64,000 nt of DNA, taken from positions 992,001 through 1,056,000 of the forward strand of contig NZ_CP135990.1 of NCBI RefSeq assembly GCF_030315915.2, written 5' to 3'. Shown here in pieces: positions 17,798 to 27,996 of this stretch (its first letter is position 1; each line of letters starts with the position of its first letter). The translations under genes and the position numbers were made by a program. Source of the DNA: Providencia zhijiangensis. Lineage in GTDB: Bacteria > Pseudomonadota > Gammaproteobacteria > Enterobacterales > Enterobacteriaceae. The notes beneath the pieces are model-generated. The model made no database searches. It was not told the DNA's origin and saw only the letters and a program-made list of their open reading frames with translations.

Positions 17798-18964
17798 TTA
17801 CTCATTTTTATAGACTTCCTCTCCGTTTACATAAGTTGAAAGGACTTGGAAGTCTTGGTTAAAGGCAGTCAAGTTAGCCGTTTTGCCGGCTTCGATGGAA
17901 CCTAATGTTGCCTCTACCCCAATGGCTCTTGCTGGGTAAAGGGTGGCCATTCTTAATGTTTCATCAAGAGGAATGCCAACATGTTCAACACTGTTTTTCA
18001 CCGCATTAATCATGGTCAGGGAAGAGCCGCTCAGTGTGCCATTTTCATCGACACATAATCCATTGCGATAGTATATGGTTTTACCTGCGAAGATAAAATG
18101 ATCCATTTCACCTGTTTGGGGATCAATTCCCGCTGGCGCTGTCGCATCGGTGACTAAAACCAGTTTATCCCCTTTGAGCTGTTTACTATTACGGATATTG
18201 GCCCATTGAACATGTAGACCGTCCGCGATAATGCCTGCATAGACTTCAGGAGTATCGTAAATGGCGCCAACCAGACCAGGGCCGCGACCAGAAATATATG
18301 GCATTGCGTTGAATAGGTGGGTCGATGCACGAATACCCGAGCGGAAGCCTTGACGCGCTTCTTCATAGGTTGCATTGGAGTGACCCGCTGAGACCACAAT
18401 ACCCGCTTCGGTGAGCTGGTGGATAAAGCGTTGCTCAACAATTTCAGGTGCAAGCGTGATCATGCTAATCGCATCAGCATGTGCTGCTAAGTAATCCATC
18501 ATCTCGACTGATGGCTTACGGATAAATTCTGGGTTATGAGTCCCTTTTTTAATCAAATTAATGTAAGGGCCTTCAATATGTAAACCAAGCGCTTGGTTTT
18601 TATTGCGTTTCAGATATTCAGTCATGACATCAACGCCATGCTTCATTAATTCATCTGAACAGGTAATCAGTGTTGGTAGAAAGCTAGTACACCCCGCACG
18701 CTCATTGGCTTTTTGCATGATTTCGAGGTTTTTCAATGTGACGTTTTCTTCGTTGTCATTGAATTGCACGCCGCCACAGCCATTCACTTGGAGATCAATA
18801 AAGCCAGCCGATAGAATGGCACCTTTTAAATCTCTACGTTCGATATCGTGAGCGAGTTCGGATTCTGGGCACACCGCTTTGATGATTTCGCCATCAATAA
18901 TGACTGCGTGGTTATCCAGTCTTTCGTGACCTGTAAAAATAATGCAATTAGTTAATGCGTACAT
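17798..18964 (-). CDS. nagA: NagA, N-acetylglucosamine-6-phosphate deacetylase
   Basis: 388 aa from the ATG at 18964. A start 12 codons upstream is possible, but the E. coli-like MYALTN opening and an AGGAG ten bases upstream favour this one. Metal and active-site motifs include [17 protein letters not shown] and DATAPAG. It converts GlcNAc-6-P to GlcN-6-P in the cytoplasm. Order nagB-nagA-nagC is the usual one; a GC-rich hairpin lies before it. Confidence 0.96.
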   Translation of the reverse strand: MYALTNCIIFTGHERLDNHAVIIDGEIIKAVCPESELAHDIERRDLKGAILSAGFIDLQVNGCGGVQFNDNEENVTLKNLEIMQKANERAGCTSFLPTLITCSDELMKHGVDVMTEYLKRNKNQALGLHIEGPYINLIKKGTHNPEFIRKPSVEMMDYLAAHADAISMITLAPEIVEQRFIHQLTEAGIVVSAGHSNATYEEARQGFRSGIRASTHLFNAMPYISGRGPGLVGAIYDTPEVYAGIIADGLHVQWANIRNSKQLKGDKLVLVTDATAPAGIDPQTGEMDHFIFAGKTIYYRNGLCVDENGTLSGSSLTMINAVKNSVEHVGIPLDETLRMATLYPARAIGVEATLGSIEAGKTANLTAFNQDFQVLSTYVNGEEVYKNE

Positions 18965-18997
18965 AGCGTAAAACTCCTGACCGCGAGTAAAATGGGT

Positions 18998-19029
18998 CAC
19001 CGACCCGCATCAGTATGGCGGGTCGGGTG
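18998..19029. repeat. GC-rich hairpin between nagB and nagA
   Basis: CACCGACCCGC (18998-19008) pairs with GCGGGTCGGGTG (19018-19029) with one bulge and no T-tract. It may stabilise the nagB message or moderate expression of nagA. Confidence 0.6.
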
Positions 19030-19088
19030 TTCGATACTCTATCTATTTTAGGCTCTTTTAGAGAAGCTAAAATAGGGCTGAGTATAAA

Positions 19089-19892
19089 TTAATCAAATTG
19101 CTCGATATTCGAACATTCTAATTGTTTGAAATATTTGAGCGTTTTGACTTTCAATTCTAATGTTGCTGGCTCATCACAGACAATCAATGCTTTAGGATGT
19201 AGCTGCACACAGCTGATTGTCCATAAGTGGTTAACAGAACCTTCTACCGCAGCATGAACGGCATCCGCTTTGTTTGCACCCGTCGCTAACACCATCAGTT
19301 CTTTCGCATCTAATAAAGTAGCAACACCCACAGTTAATGCATATTTAGGAACTTGATTGATATCGTTATCAAAGAAACGGGAGTTAGCTTGGCGAGTTTC
19401 TGGTGTCAGCGTTTTGATACGTGTTCTCGAACTTAAAGAAGAACCTGGCTCATTAAACGCGATATGACCATCATTACCTACACCACCCATAAACAGGTTG
19501 ATTTGACCGTAGGATTTGATTTTGTCTTCATAGCGTTGACATTCAGCATCGACATCAGGTGCATTACCATTGAGTAAATTGATGTTTTCGGCTTGGATAT
19601 CAATGTGATTGAAAAAGTTTTGGTGCATAAACGTGTGGTAACTTTGTGGATGATCTTTTGGAATACCAATGTATTCATCCATATTAAATGTCACGACATG
19701 CTTAAAGCTGACTTTACCTGCTTTATATAAGGCAATTAATTCTTTGTAGGTGGCAAGCGGTGTTCCGCCGGTCGGTAAGCCTAGAACGAAAGGGCGTTCA
19801 GCTGTCGGATTAAATGCGTTGATTTTATCAGCGATGTACTGTGCGGACCATACGCCAACATCATGAGCATTATTTAATGGGATAAGCCTCAT
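19089..19892 (-). CDS. nagB: NagB, glucosamine-6-phosphate deaminase
   Basis: 267 aa. The active-site stretch [19 protein letters not shown] and [10 protein letters not shown] are conserved with E. coli NagB. It converts GlcN-6-P to fructose-6-P and ammonia and is allosterically activated by GlcNAc-6-P in the family. First gene of nagBAC, divergent from nagE. Confidence 0.97.
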   Translation of the reverse strand: MRLIPLNNAHDVGVWSAQYIADKINAFNPTAERPFVLGLPTGGTPLATYKELIALYKAGKVSFKHVVTFNMDEYIGIPKDHPQSYHTFMHQNFFNHIDIQAENINLLNGNAPDVDAECQRYEDKIKSYGQINLFMGGVGNDGHIAFNEPGSSLSSRTRIKTLTPETRQANSRFFDNDINQVPKYALTVGVATLLDAKELMVLATGANKADAVHAAVEGSVNHLWTISCVQLHPKALIVCDEPATLELKVKTLKYFKQLECSNIEQFD

Positions 19893-20020
19893 GTACTTTT
19901 ACCTCTAGTGTTTCTTTAAATTTATACTTGTAGGACCCCAAATCTCAATTGTGTTGATCATTTTCAACATTTTCTTATGACTGAGGTACTTGGAGTATAT
20001 ACAGCAAATCATATAAAAAA

Positions 20021-20043
20021 CTTATTTTTAATCATAAAATAAG
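20021..20043. promoter_or_regulatory. NagC operator candidate, nagB side
   Basis: A 23-bp AT-rich palindrome: TTATTTT on the left mirrors AAAATAA on the right around TAATCAT. Its centre is 94 bp from the second candidate. Confidence 0.6.
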
Positions 20044-20087
20044 TTTTCGAGAATAGCTACTAATTTAGTCAATATTAGGTTTCTTTC

Positions 20088-20103
20088 GTTGACATTTATC
20101 ACA
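20088..20103. promoter_or_regulatory. CRP-like site between nagE and nagB
   Basis: TGA-N6-TCACA (20090-20103) matches a CRP site with one good half. It lies between the two NagC-like operators, as in E. coli nagE-nagB. Confidence 0.5.
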
Positions 20104-20114
20104 GTTTCCAGCTA

Positions 20115-20137
20115 TTTATTTTGTATCGCGAAAAAAT
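20115..20137. promoter_or_regulatory. NagC operator candidate, nagE side
   Basis: A weaker 23-bp palindrome: TTTATTTTGTA mirrors GCGAAAAAAT. The 94-bp centre spacing, about nine helical turns, supports looping by NagC. Confidence 0.5.
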
Positions 20138-20246
20138 TCATCTATTCTATGAATTGCTATAATTAAGCGACTTCGGATATATTTCCGATGCGTGAAAATA
20201 AGATCCTGAAATGGGACAAAAATAGAGCGATACAAAGGGGGAGTTT

Positions 20247-22274
20247 GTGAATATTCTTAGCTACTTACAGCGGATTGGTAGGGCGCTTATGGTGCCTGTC
20301 GCCGTATTACCAGCCGCCGCAATCCTAATGGGGATTGGTTATTGGATTGACCCAGATGGTTGGGGCGCCAATAGCGCAATCGCTGCGTTACTGATCAAAT
20401 CCGGTGCTGCCATCATCGACAACATGTCCGTGTTGTTTGCGATTGGTGTTGCGTACGGAATGTCTAAAGATAAAGATGGTGCTGCTGCATTAACCGGTTT
20501 TGTCGGCTTCTTAGTCGTGACAACACTGTGTTCACCTGCGTCCTACTCAATGATTATGAGCGTGCCAGTGGAATCCGTTCCTGCTGCGTTCAATAAAATC
20601 AATAACCAGTTCGTGGGTATCCTTGTTGGGGTTCTCTCTGCTGAACTTTACAACCGTTACAGTGGTGTTGAGCTGCCAAAAGCGTTGTCATTCTTCAGTG
20701 GTCGTCGCCTCGTCCCGATTTTAACCTCATTCCTGATGATCATTCTGGCATTCATTCTGATGTATGTTTGGCCAGTGGTGTATAACGGATTAGTGGCGTT
20801 CGGTGAAAGCATTAAAGATATGGGATCGGTAGGTGCAGGTATCTACGCCTTCTTTAACCGTTTATTAATTCCTGTTGGCTTACACCATGCACTGAACTCC
20901 GTATTCTGGTTCGATGTGGCGGGAATTAACGATATTCCTAACTTCTTAGGTGGTGCGAAGTCCATCGAAGCAGGTCTGGCAACGGTTGGGATTACGGGTC
21001 GCTACCAAGCGGGCTTCTTCCCTATCATGATGTTTGGTCTGCCAGGTGCGGCTCTGGCTATCTATCACTGTGCACGTCCAGAAAATAAAGCCAAAGTAGC
21101 TGGTATCATGATTGCAGGTGCGTTTGCTGCATTCTTTACGGGTATCACTGAACCGCTTGAATTCTCATTTATGTTCGTTGCACCAGTACTGTATGTGATC
21201 CATGCATTATTGACCGGTATTTCTGTCTATATCGCGGCAACAATGGAATGGATTTCAGGCTTCGGCTTCAGTGCGGGGCTGGTGGATATGTTCTTACAGA
21301 CACGTAACCCACTTGCAACTCACTGGTACATGCTGATTGTTCAAGGCTTAGTCTTCTTCTGCATCTACTACGTGATTTTCCGATTCATGATCCGCAAATT
21401 CAACCTGTTAACTCCAGGCCGTGAAGTCAGCGCCGGTGATGAAACTGTTGACGGTTATGACGAAAACGTTAGCGATGCACACAGCGATGAAAGCGAAATT
21501 CAAAAAGAAGCTCGTCAGTATATTGCAGCGGTAGGTGGTAGCGACAACATCGTTAACATCGACGCGTGTATCACACGTTTACGTTTAGGAGTAAAAGATT
21601 CAGCGGTAGTCAACGACCCACTTGCTAAACGTATTGGTGCATCTGGCGTGATCCGCCTGAACAAGCAAAACGTGCAAGTGATTGTAGGAACTCGCGCGGA
21701 ATTAATTGCTAAAGCGATGACGGAAGTGATGGCAAAAGGCCCTATTGCGGCATCTGCGCCAGCGGCTGCTCCAGAAAAAAGCCAGAAAGCGGAACCAGAA
21801 AAAGCAAAAGGTAACGCGGTTTTGTCGTTAATCGCACCCGTTAGTGGTGAGGTTTACTCACTGGATCAGGTTCCGGATGAAGCGTTCTCTAGCCGCATCG
21901 TCGGTGATGGTATTGCTATCAAACCAACCAGCAGTGAAGTGGTGGCGCCAGCCGCAGGGACAATTGTGAAAATTTTCCCAACTAACCATGCATTCTGCCT
22001 CGAAACTGCGAATGGCGTTGAACTGATTGTGCATATGGGGATTGATACCGTTGCATTAAATGGTGAAGGCTGTGAGCGTTTAGTTGAAGAGGGTGCGGAA
22101 GTTGAAGCGGGTACACCGATTCTGAAACTCGACCTGCCATTCCTTGAAGCGAATGCAAAATCAATGATCAGCCCTGTTATCATCAGTAATATTGATGACT
22201 TCGCTGGTGTTGATATTTTAGCGAAAGGTCAGGTTACTGCCGGCGAAACCGTTATTTATCACGTATTAAAATAA
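20247..22274 (+). CDS. nagE: NagE, GlcNAc-specific PTS permease EIICBA
   Basis: 675 aa with a GTG start behind GGGGGAG. Domains in order: EIIC membrane domain (about 1-375), EIIB with phospho-cysteine 441 (NIDACITRLRLG), an alanine/proline/lysine linker, and EIIA with phospho-histidine 596 (ELIVHMGIDTV). It imports and phosphorylates GlcNAc, feeding NagA and NagB. Divergent from nagBAC; a strong terminator follows. Confidence 0.97.
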   Translation: MNILSYLQRIGRALMVPVAVLPAAAILMGIGYWIDPDGWGANSAIAALLIKSGAAIIDNMSVLFAIGVAYGMSKDKDGAAALTGFVGFLVVTTLCSPASYSMIMSVPVESVPAAFNKINNQFVGILVGVLSAELYNRYSGVELPKALSFFSGRRLVPILTSFLMIILAFILMYVWPVVYNGLVAFGESIKDMGSVGAGIYAFFNRLLIPVGLHHALNSVFWFDVAGINDIPNFLGGAKSIEAGLATVGITGRYQAGFFPIMMFGLPGAALAIYHCARPENKAKVAGIMIAGAFAAFFTGITEPLEFSFMFVAPVLYVIHALLTGISVYIAATMEWISGFGFSAGLVDMFLQTRNPLATHWYMLIVQGLVFFCIYYVIFRFMIRKFNLLTPGREVSAGDETVDGYDENVSDAHSDESEIQKEARQYIAAVGGSDNIVNIDACITRLRLGVKDSAVVNDPLAKRIGASGVIRLNKQNVQVIVGTRAELIAKAMTEVMAKGPIAASAPAAAPEKSQKAEPEKAKGNAVLSLIAPVSGEVYSLDQVPDEAFSSRIVGDGIAIKPTSSEVVAPAAGTIVKIFPTNHAFCLETANGVELIVHMGIDTVALNGEGCERLVEEGAEVEAGTPILKLDLPFLEANAKSMISPVIISNIDDFAGVDILAKGQVTAGETVIYHVLK

Positions 22275-22310
22275 TCTACGTATAGATAAAAAATACTGAG
22301 CAGTACCTAG

Positions 22311-22343
22311 GAAATGCCAGCTTAATCAGCTGGCATTTCTTTA
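22311..22343 (+). terminator. nagE terminator
   Basis: GAAATGCCAGCT (22311-22322) and AGCTGGCATTTC (22328-22339) form a perfect 12-bp stem followed by TTTA. Confidence 0.85.
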
Positions 22344-22358
22344 TCTAAATTATCAGTA

Positions 22359-22418
22359 GTTAATATCCAAAGCATTAATTCCCAAAGTATTAACTTCCAA
22401 GGTGTTAATTTCTATATT
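22359..22418. repeat. 15-bp tandem repeat, about four copies
   Basis: Units GTTAATATCCAAAGC, ATTAATTCCCAAAGT, ATTAACTTCCAAGGT and a degenerate GTTAATTTCTATATT follow each other with an exact 15-bp period. They lie between the nagE terminator and the orphan gene at 22588. Confidence 0.75.
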
Positions 22419-22430
22419 AATCAATCATGT

Positions 22431-22447
22431 ATTCGGTATAACCGAAT
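22431..22447. promoter_or_regulatory. palindrome upstream of the orphan gene
   Basis: ATTCGGT-ATA-ACCGAAT is a perfect 7-bp inverted repeat, about 140 bp before the next start. It could be an operator; no regulator is apparent. Confidence 0.4.
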
Positions 22448-22587
22448 TTAACTTTTTGGCACTTATTACTATTTTATTTCTCTTATGGCTTATTTTCCTT
22501 GCGATTAATTTCACTTGTTAGTGAGACGAGAAATCATTTAAGGAAATCAGTTGGTTAAAGGAAGCTGTTTTTAAAGGAATAAATAAG

Positions 22588-23340
22588 ATGATGTCAAAAA
22601 TAACGCTCGTGAGTGACGCTAGCGAATATGTATTTCAAAAAATGAACCATTTTTTTCAATGTTCAGGGAATGCGATTCGCATTCGCAGAATGAACAAAGA
22701 GAATTTAAAGTATTGTAATATCAGCTCGTTAGCATCGGAAGAGCCTTTGGATTGGCTTGAGTACCAAGAAATTGTCATGACCAAAGAGAGTTTTAGTTTC
22801 TGTTTTAAACTCATTAGCCGTAACCGAATTTTAGTTCGAATACCCGATAAAGCCGCGGGAGGCTGTGTTTGTAGCTATGATCCTCACAGCCGCCGAGCGA
22901 CAATCGAAATACTGCAAAATTTTGAGAAAAACAATAAAGCATTAGATGGAAAAATGATGGTTTACTCATTGCTGAGTATTTTATTTTTTCTCATCAAGGT
23001 TGGGGGCGAGGGGGTCTATATTAACAATCCGGCTAACGAAGACCTTCTTGACTATTATATTGATGAACTAGGCTTTCAGGATGTCTTTAAAGATGGCTGT
23101 CTACTGTATAGCACCAAGCAGCAGCTGTTTAATCTCTTTGATGCGTTAAGGGAACAATGGAAACCCAAAACGGCTCGAAACATCACAGAAATACCGAATG
23201 AGAGTGAAGAGCTAATCGCCGATGAATTTATGCGTTTGATTATCAGTGTCGCTCAAGCCATTAAGCAGATGCCGAAAGCGCCGAAAGGGGAATCTGTTGG
23301 GAAATTTGCTGATGAATTTGATGTATGGCGAAAAAACTAA
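22588..23340 (+). CDS. unrecognised protein, possible GNAT-like fold
   Basis: 250 aa; not recognised. AAAGGA precedes two adjacent ATGs. No signal peptide. The middle is suggestive of an acetyltransferase-like fold: a beta strand (ATIEILQNF, near residue 110), a long helix, a strand VYINNP, and LLDYYIDELGF (near 150), similar to the final GNAT helix and strand. The usual acetyl-CoA loop is not evident. The C-terminus (from about residue 200) is charged and helical. It stands alone between nagE and a TSUP transporter, with tandem repeats upstream. The function is unknown and the fold assignment is tentative. Confidence 0.6.
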   Translation: MMSKITLVSDASEYVFQKMNHFFQCSGNAIRIRRMNKENLKYCNISSLASEEPLDWLEYQEIVMTKESFSFCFKLISRNRILVRIPDKAAGGCVCSYDPHSRRATIEILQNFEKNNKALDGKMMVYSLLSILFFLIKVGGEGVYINNPANEDLLDYYIDELGFQDVFKDGCLLYSTKQQLFNLFDALREQWKPKTARNITEIPNESEELIADEFMRLIISVAQAIKQMPKAPKGESVGKFADEFDVWRKN

Positions 23341-23487
23341 TTGATTGAATATACTTAAGTTTGTAAATCAAAGGTTATGTTTGTTAATTAATTTGGCGAA
23401 ATCTCAAAGTGAGTTGTCAAATCTGCATAAGCACAGGACGGTTCTCAAGGATAAGATAAAAACTCAATCATCTTTGAGGATCATCCT

Positions 23488-24303
23488 GTGGATTTACTAC
23501 TTTGTTTATTTGGTTTTATTTCGGGGATCACAACAGCGCTGTTCGGTTTCGGGGGCGGTTTTATTACGGTACCCCTGTTATACGCCTTAATTACCCTTGT
23601 TTGGGGACCCCTCCATGATGCCAGCGACGTTGCGATGCAAATCGCCGTCGCCACGTCCACATTTGTGATGATTTTCTCATCAAGTTTATCGAGCCGGGCA
23701 CACTACCTGAAAGGGAATTTTAACTGGCAAATTATTAAGCCTTTTATGCTGCCTATTTCGATTGGCGGGATTTTAGGCGCTCTCATCGCGTTATCGGTAG
23801 ACAGTGACTGGATCCGCTGGATATTTATCGGTTATCTCATTATCACTATTCTCGACTGCTTTATTCGCCCAGGATTTATGCAACCCCAGTTAGAAGGTAA
23901 TACGTTAAGAAGAGGCAAATGCATTGAGGATACCGTCATCGGCACAGTAATTGGTACTGTCGCGGCATTTTTAGGTGTGGGGGGGAGTGTGATGACGGTG
24001 CCTCTAATGCGTCGTCGTGGAGCGAGCATGTTGCAAGCGGCGGCATTTGCTAACCCGCTGACGTTACCTATGGCAATCACGGGCTCCTTGATTTACTTCT
24101 ATTTTGCGATGGAAAAGCACCTTGAATTAGGCTCCGGCTTCTTAGGGATGATTTATATTAAAGGCGCCTTAATTTTGATTGCGACCTCGTGGCTAGGCAT
24201 TCGTTTTGCTTCGTTTTTGATGCCTTACTTGAGTGATAAACGCCATGCCCAAAGCTATCCCATTTTATTGATGGTGGTTCTTGGGGTCATGCTATTCGTA
24301 TAA
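23488..24303 (+). CDS. TauE/SafE (TSUP) family membrane transporter
   Basis: 271 aa with a GTG start behind GAGGATC. Hydrophobic throughout, with about eight membrane segments and the two glycine-rich family repeats FGFGGGFITVPLL (near residue 20) and FLGVGGSVMTVPLM (near residue 160). TSUP proteins are proposed exporters of sulfite, sulfonates or other organic anions. The substrate cannot be deduced here. It is 147 bp after the orphan gene and may or may not share a transcript. Confidence 0.85.
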   Translation: MDLLLCLFGFISGITTALFGFGGGFITVPLLYALITLVWGPLHDASDVAMQIAVATSTFVMIFSSSLSSRAHYLKGNFNWQIIKPFMLPISIGGILGALIALSVDSDWIRWIFIGYLIITILDCFIRPGFMQPQLEGNTLRRGKCIEDTVIGTVIGTVAAFLGVGGSVMTVPLMRRRGASMLQAAAFANPLTLPMAITGSLIYFYFAMEKHLELGSGFLGMIYIKGALILIATSWLGIRFASFLMPYLSDKRHAQSYPILLMVVLGVMLFV

Positions 24304-24444
24304 ATAGCCTATTTTTTGATAAAAATTCCCCTTTGCCATTGCTTTTGCCGACTAACCTTAATCAAACGGTTGTTTCTGGACGTATTATGGTAGAATATAT
24401 TCGGTTACTATACGAATTTAGCGCGCTTTTGGCACTGAGGAACG

Positions 24445-26118
24445 ATGACAATGAATGAGGCAGATGCTCGCCCAACTAACTTTATCCGTCAGATCATAGA
24501 TGAAGATCTGGCGACTGGGAAACACACATCAGTACATACCCGTTTTCCACCTGAACCGAATGGCTACTTACACATTGGCCATGCGAAATCAATTTGCTTG
24601 AACTTTGGTATCGCGAAGGATTATCAAGGCCAGTGTAACTTACGCTTTGATGATACTAACCCGGTCAAAGAAGATGTTGAGTATGTGAACTCCATTCAAA
24701 ATGACGTCCAATGGTTAGGTTTCCAGTGGAGCGGCAACATTCGCTACTCATCGGATTATTTTGATATTTTATATCAATACGCGATTGAGCTTATCAAGAA
24801 AGGCCTTGCCTACGTTGATGAATTAAGCGCGGATGAAATTCGTGAATACCGTGGCACATTAAAAGAGCCAGGTAAAAACAGCCCTTACCGTGAGCGCCTG
24901 ATTGAAGACAACTTAGCGTTATTTGAAAAAATGCGCGAGGGTGGCTTCGAAGAAGGTAAAGCGTGTCTGCGTGCGAAAATCGACATGGCATCACCATTTA
25001 TGGTTATGCGTGATCCCGTGTTATACCGCATTAAATTTGCAGAACATCACCAATCCGGTAATAAATGGTGCATCTACCCGATGTACGACTTCACTCACTG
25101 TATTTCTGATGCGCTGGAAGGCATTACACACTCACTGTGTACATTAGAATTCCAAGACAACCGCCGTCTGTATGATTGGGTGCTGGACAATATCACGATT
25201 GATTGCCACCCGCGTCAGTACGAGTTCTCTCGTCTGAATCTCGAATACACGGTGATGTCAAAACGTAAACTGAACCAATTAGTGACTGAAAAACACGTTG
25301 CTGGTTGGGATGACCCACGCATGCTGACCATCTCTGGTTTACGTCGTCGTGGTTATACTGCTGCATCAATTCGTGAATTCTGCCGTCGTATCGGTGTCAC
25401 AAAACAAGATAACAACGTCGAAATGGCGGCATTAGAATCTTGCATCCGTGATGACTTGAATGACTCAGCACCACGTGCAATGGCGGTTATCGATCCAGTT
25501 CGCTTAGTGATTGAAAACATGCCAGCAGGCGAAGAAATTCTGAAGGCACCAAATCACCCGAACAACCCAGAAATGGGAACGCGTGAAGTGCCATTTAGCA
25601 ATGAGCTGTATATTGACCGTGCAGACTTCCGCGAAGAAGCTAACCGCCAATATAAGCGTTTGGTATTAGGTAAAGAAGTGCGTCTGCGTAATGCTTACAT
25701 CATCAAAGCAGAGCGCGTAGAAAAAGATGCAGAAGGCAATATTACCACTATCTTCTGTACTTACGATGCAGGCACATTGAACAAAGATCCTGCTGACGGT
25801 CGTAAAGTTAAAGGCGTTATTCACTGGGTAAGCGCAGCACATGCACTGCCAGCGGAAATTCGTCTGTATGACCGCCTGTTTACTGTACCAAACCCAGCAG
25901 CTGAAGATGATTTCTTATCAGTGTTGAACCCAGAATCTCTGGTCATTCGCCAAGGTTTCGTTGAACCAAGCCTGCGCGATGCGCCAGCAGAAAAAGCATA
26001 CCAGTTTGAGCGTGAAGGTTACTTCTGCGCAGATAACAAACTGAGCAGTGCGGATAAGCTGGTGTTTAACCGTACGGTTGGGTTGCGTGATACGTGGGCT
26101 AAGATTGAGTCTAACTAA
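24445..26118 (+). CDS. glnS: GlnS, glutaminyl-tRNA synthetase
   Basis: 557 aa class I synthetase. HIGH at residues 43-46 ([15 protein letters not shown]) and VMSKRKL as the KMSKS loop near residue 270, followed by the anticodon-binding beta-barrels. It charges the three tRNA-Gln (TTG) genes found in this window. Start ATG preceded by TGAGGAACG. The last base of the TAA stop is the first base of an ERIC element. Confidence 0.98.
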   Translation: MTMNEADARPTNFIRQIIDEDLATGKHTSVHTRFPPEPNGYLHIGHAKSICLNFGIAKDYQGQCNLRFDDTNPVKEDVEYVNSIQNDVQWLGFQWSGNIRYSSDYFDILYQYAIELIKKGLAYVDELSADEIREYRGTLKEPGKNSPYRERLIEDNLALFEKMREGGFEEGKACLRAKIDMASPFMVMRDPVLYRIKFAEHHQSGNKWCIYPMYDFTHCISDALEGITHSLCTLEFQDNRRLYDWVLDNITIDCHPRQYEFSRLNLEYTVMSKRKLNQLVTEKHVAGWDDPRMLTISGLRRRGYTAASIREFCRRIGVTKQDNNVEMAALESCIRDDLNDSAPRAMAVIDPVRLVIENMPAGEEILKAPNHPNNPEMGTREVPFSNELYIDRADFREEANRQYKRLVLGKEVRLRNAYIIKAERVEKDAEGNITTIFCTYDAGTLNKDPADGRKVKGVIHWVSAAHALPAEIRLYDRLFTVPNPAAEDDFLSVLNPESLVIRQGFVEPSLRDAPAEKAYQFEREGYFCADNKLSSADKLVFNRTVGLRDTWAKIESN

Positions 26119-26244
26119 ATCCTCGTCATACTTCGCGCTGTAGCGGCGTTGGCTGCATTCGCTAACCCTAGTCACATACTTTTGTATGCTCCTAGGGATT
26201 AGCTCACTTGCCGCCTTGCTACAACGCGAATTATTTAGAGGATT
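26118..26244. repeat. ERIC element, copy 1
   Basis: Exactly 127 bp. Termini AATCCTC and GAGGATT are complementary; the next stem TTCGCGCTGTAGC pairs with GCTACAACGCGAA; the central part TATGCTCCTAGGGATT matches the known ERIC consensus core. It begins on the last base of the glnS stop codon. Confidence 0.92.
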
Positions 26245-26343
26245 GCTGAGAACAGCCTAAGAAAAAAACAGTTTATTAACCCCCAATAGTTGGACTGCCA
26301 ATTACTGGGGTTTTTTTGATGTGACTGATCACCCACAGAAGAT

Positions 26344-27906
26344 TCAACGTTGGTTTGTGAAGTCTTTCAATCCGTAGACCAATGCTTCTACCCAAGCTGC
26401 ATAATCATGACCACTTGACCATGAATGGAAGCTGGTTTTGTAGTTTTTATCTCGTAGAACATGTTCAAGCTCTTGGCTATTAAGCCAAATGCCGCCATCA
26501 GCACCTTGGTTTTCAAATAATCCTGCTTGTATCCAGAAACTGATCGGATAATGCGGTGATTGCTGATATTGACGAGTTAACCATCCTGGCTTTTCACCTT
26601 CAGGCGCCCACCAGTACGAGCCAGATAGGCTCAGCACATGACTAAATTGATTTGGATATCGCAATGCTACCCAGGATGATGCCAATCCGCCATAACTTGC
26701 GCCAGCCACAATCGTCTTTCTATTATTTATTTCAATACCATTTTTGCTCACCCAAGGTAGCAGTTCCAGTGCCATAAAATCAGCAAAGGCTTGATTTGGA
26801 GGGAGTTCCTTGGAGCGACGTTTACTATCCAGACTATCTATAAAGACAATATTAATCGGGGGTAATTGATGATTAGCAATCAAATCATCAATTACATTGG
26901 CGGTGTGATATTTATCCTGCCAAATTTGACCATCAAACAAAAACAATGTCCAACTAACCGGCGTTGTCGCTTTTGGGCGATAAAGAATGATTTCCCGACT
27001 ATTTCCAAGGAAATTACTTTTTAATGTATGCCGAGTCAAAGAACCATGACGTATAGGCTGCGTCATTGTATCGCGGGTAAAATACCGTGAGGGTTTTAAA
27101 TCAAGTAAAGATGATGTGTTCCACTTATCATCATTTTCTATACTCATCGTCGTGGGATTTAAAGGATCTGCTTGTGCAGTGACCAAAATAGCACGGCGTT
27201 GTTCACGCGCATTGCCATCTATTTTAGGAACGTCAGGCGCCAATTGATATTGCATACGCGTATCTGCAGGGACCACGTAGCTGCGAAACCATACATCGGA
27301 GTCACCAAGTTTAAACATGGGATCGTGATCGCCTGCCGGAGACCCTAAAATAAACACGTTACCGCGCGCTGCGCGCCACAAAAAAGTGACTCGTTTATGA
27401 GATGTATCTATGGGTTCAACTAAAGGCGTACCGATGAGCTGTTGTTTTTCCCAAAATGTATCTGTCGTTCCTCCAGCAGCCAGCTCCTTTGCGAGTTGTT
27501 GTAAAGTAGGACTGACTGGATCAAGTTTTCGCACGCGATTGAGTGGCTGAGTTTCTGTCATTTTACAGTCGAACTGCCATTTACTGCCGTTATTTCCATA
27601 TAATACTAATGATGAAACTTGCCCCGTCGGGGATGAAAAAAGTAGCGACTTTTCTCCATCAGCAGGTCCTGCTTCCAATAAAGTGCGTAAATGATGGTTT
27701 TGCTGATCGAACAATTGTGCCCCTGTCGCCCCTTTTAGTGTGGCAACCACATAATTTTCATTAAGTGCAGGCAGAACAAAGCAAATCCTACCATCAGAAT
27801 CGAATACACCTTCCTGAATCCCTTGGAGAGGTAGTTCGTTGCAAGGCGCAGCTATTGCGGGTACTGCACTCAAAGCGACCATTACGTAAAGTAAAACAGA
27901 CTTCAT
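26344..27906 (-). CDS. periplasmic Fes-like siderophore (enterobactin-type) esterase
   Basis: 520 aa. A signal peptide (MKSVLLYVMVALSAVPAIA) precedes a Fes-type N-terminal domain and an alpha/beta-hydrolase domain. The nucleophile elbow GASYGG places the catalytic serine at 404, and SSGHDYAAW gives His500. Cytoplasmic Fes hydrolyses ferric enterobactin; the exported form suggests hydrolysis in the periplasm, as in PfeE or Cee esterases. It lies 90 bp downstream of a siderophore receptor on the same strand. The substrate is inferred. Confidence 0.82.
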   Translation of the reverse strand: MKSVLLYVMVALSAVPAIAAPCNELPLQGIQEGVFDSDGRICFVLPALNENYVVATLKGATGAQLFDQQNHHLRTLLEAGPADGEKSLLFSSPTGQVSSLVLYGNNGSKWQFDCKMTETQPLNRVRKLDPVSPTLQQLAKELAAGGTTDTFWEKQQLIGTPLVEPIDTSHKRVTFLWRAARGNVFILGSPAGDHDPMFKLGDSDVWFRSYVVPADTRMQYQLAPDVPKIDGNAREQRRAILVTAQADPLNPTTMSIENDDKWNTSSLLDLKPSRYFTRDTMTQPIRHGSLTRHTLKSNFLGNSREIILYRPKATTPVSWTLFLFDGQIWQDKYHTANVIDDLIANHQLPPINIVFIDSLDSKRRSKELPPNQAFADFMALELLPWVSKNGIEINNRKTIVAGASYGGLASSWVALRYPNQFSHVLSLSGSYWWAPEGEKPGWLTRQYQQSPHYPISFWIQAGLFENQGADGGIWLNSQELEHVLRDKNYKTSFHSWSSGHDYAAWVEALVYGLKDFTNQR

Positions 27907-27996
27907 GAGCCCTCACTTTCAAGTTAATCGTTATTATTAATGAGATAACAAAGGCTACATCTCAATTTGTCGTAGCCTTTGTTCTTACTGTTTGTT

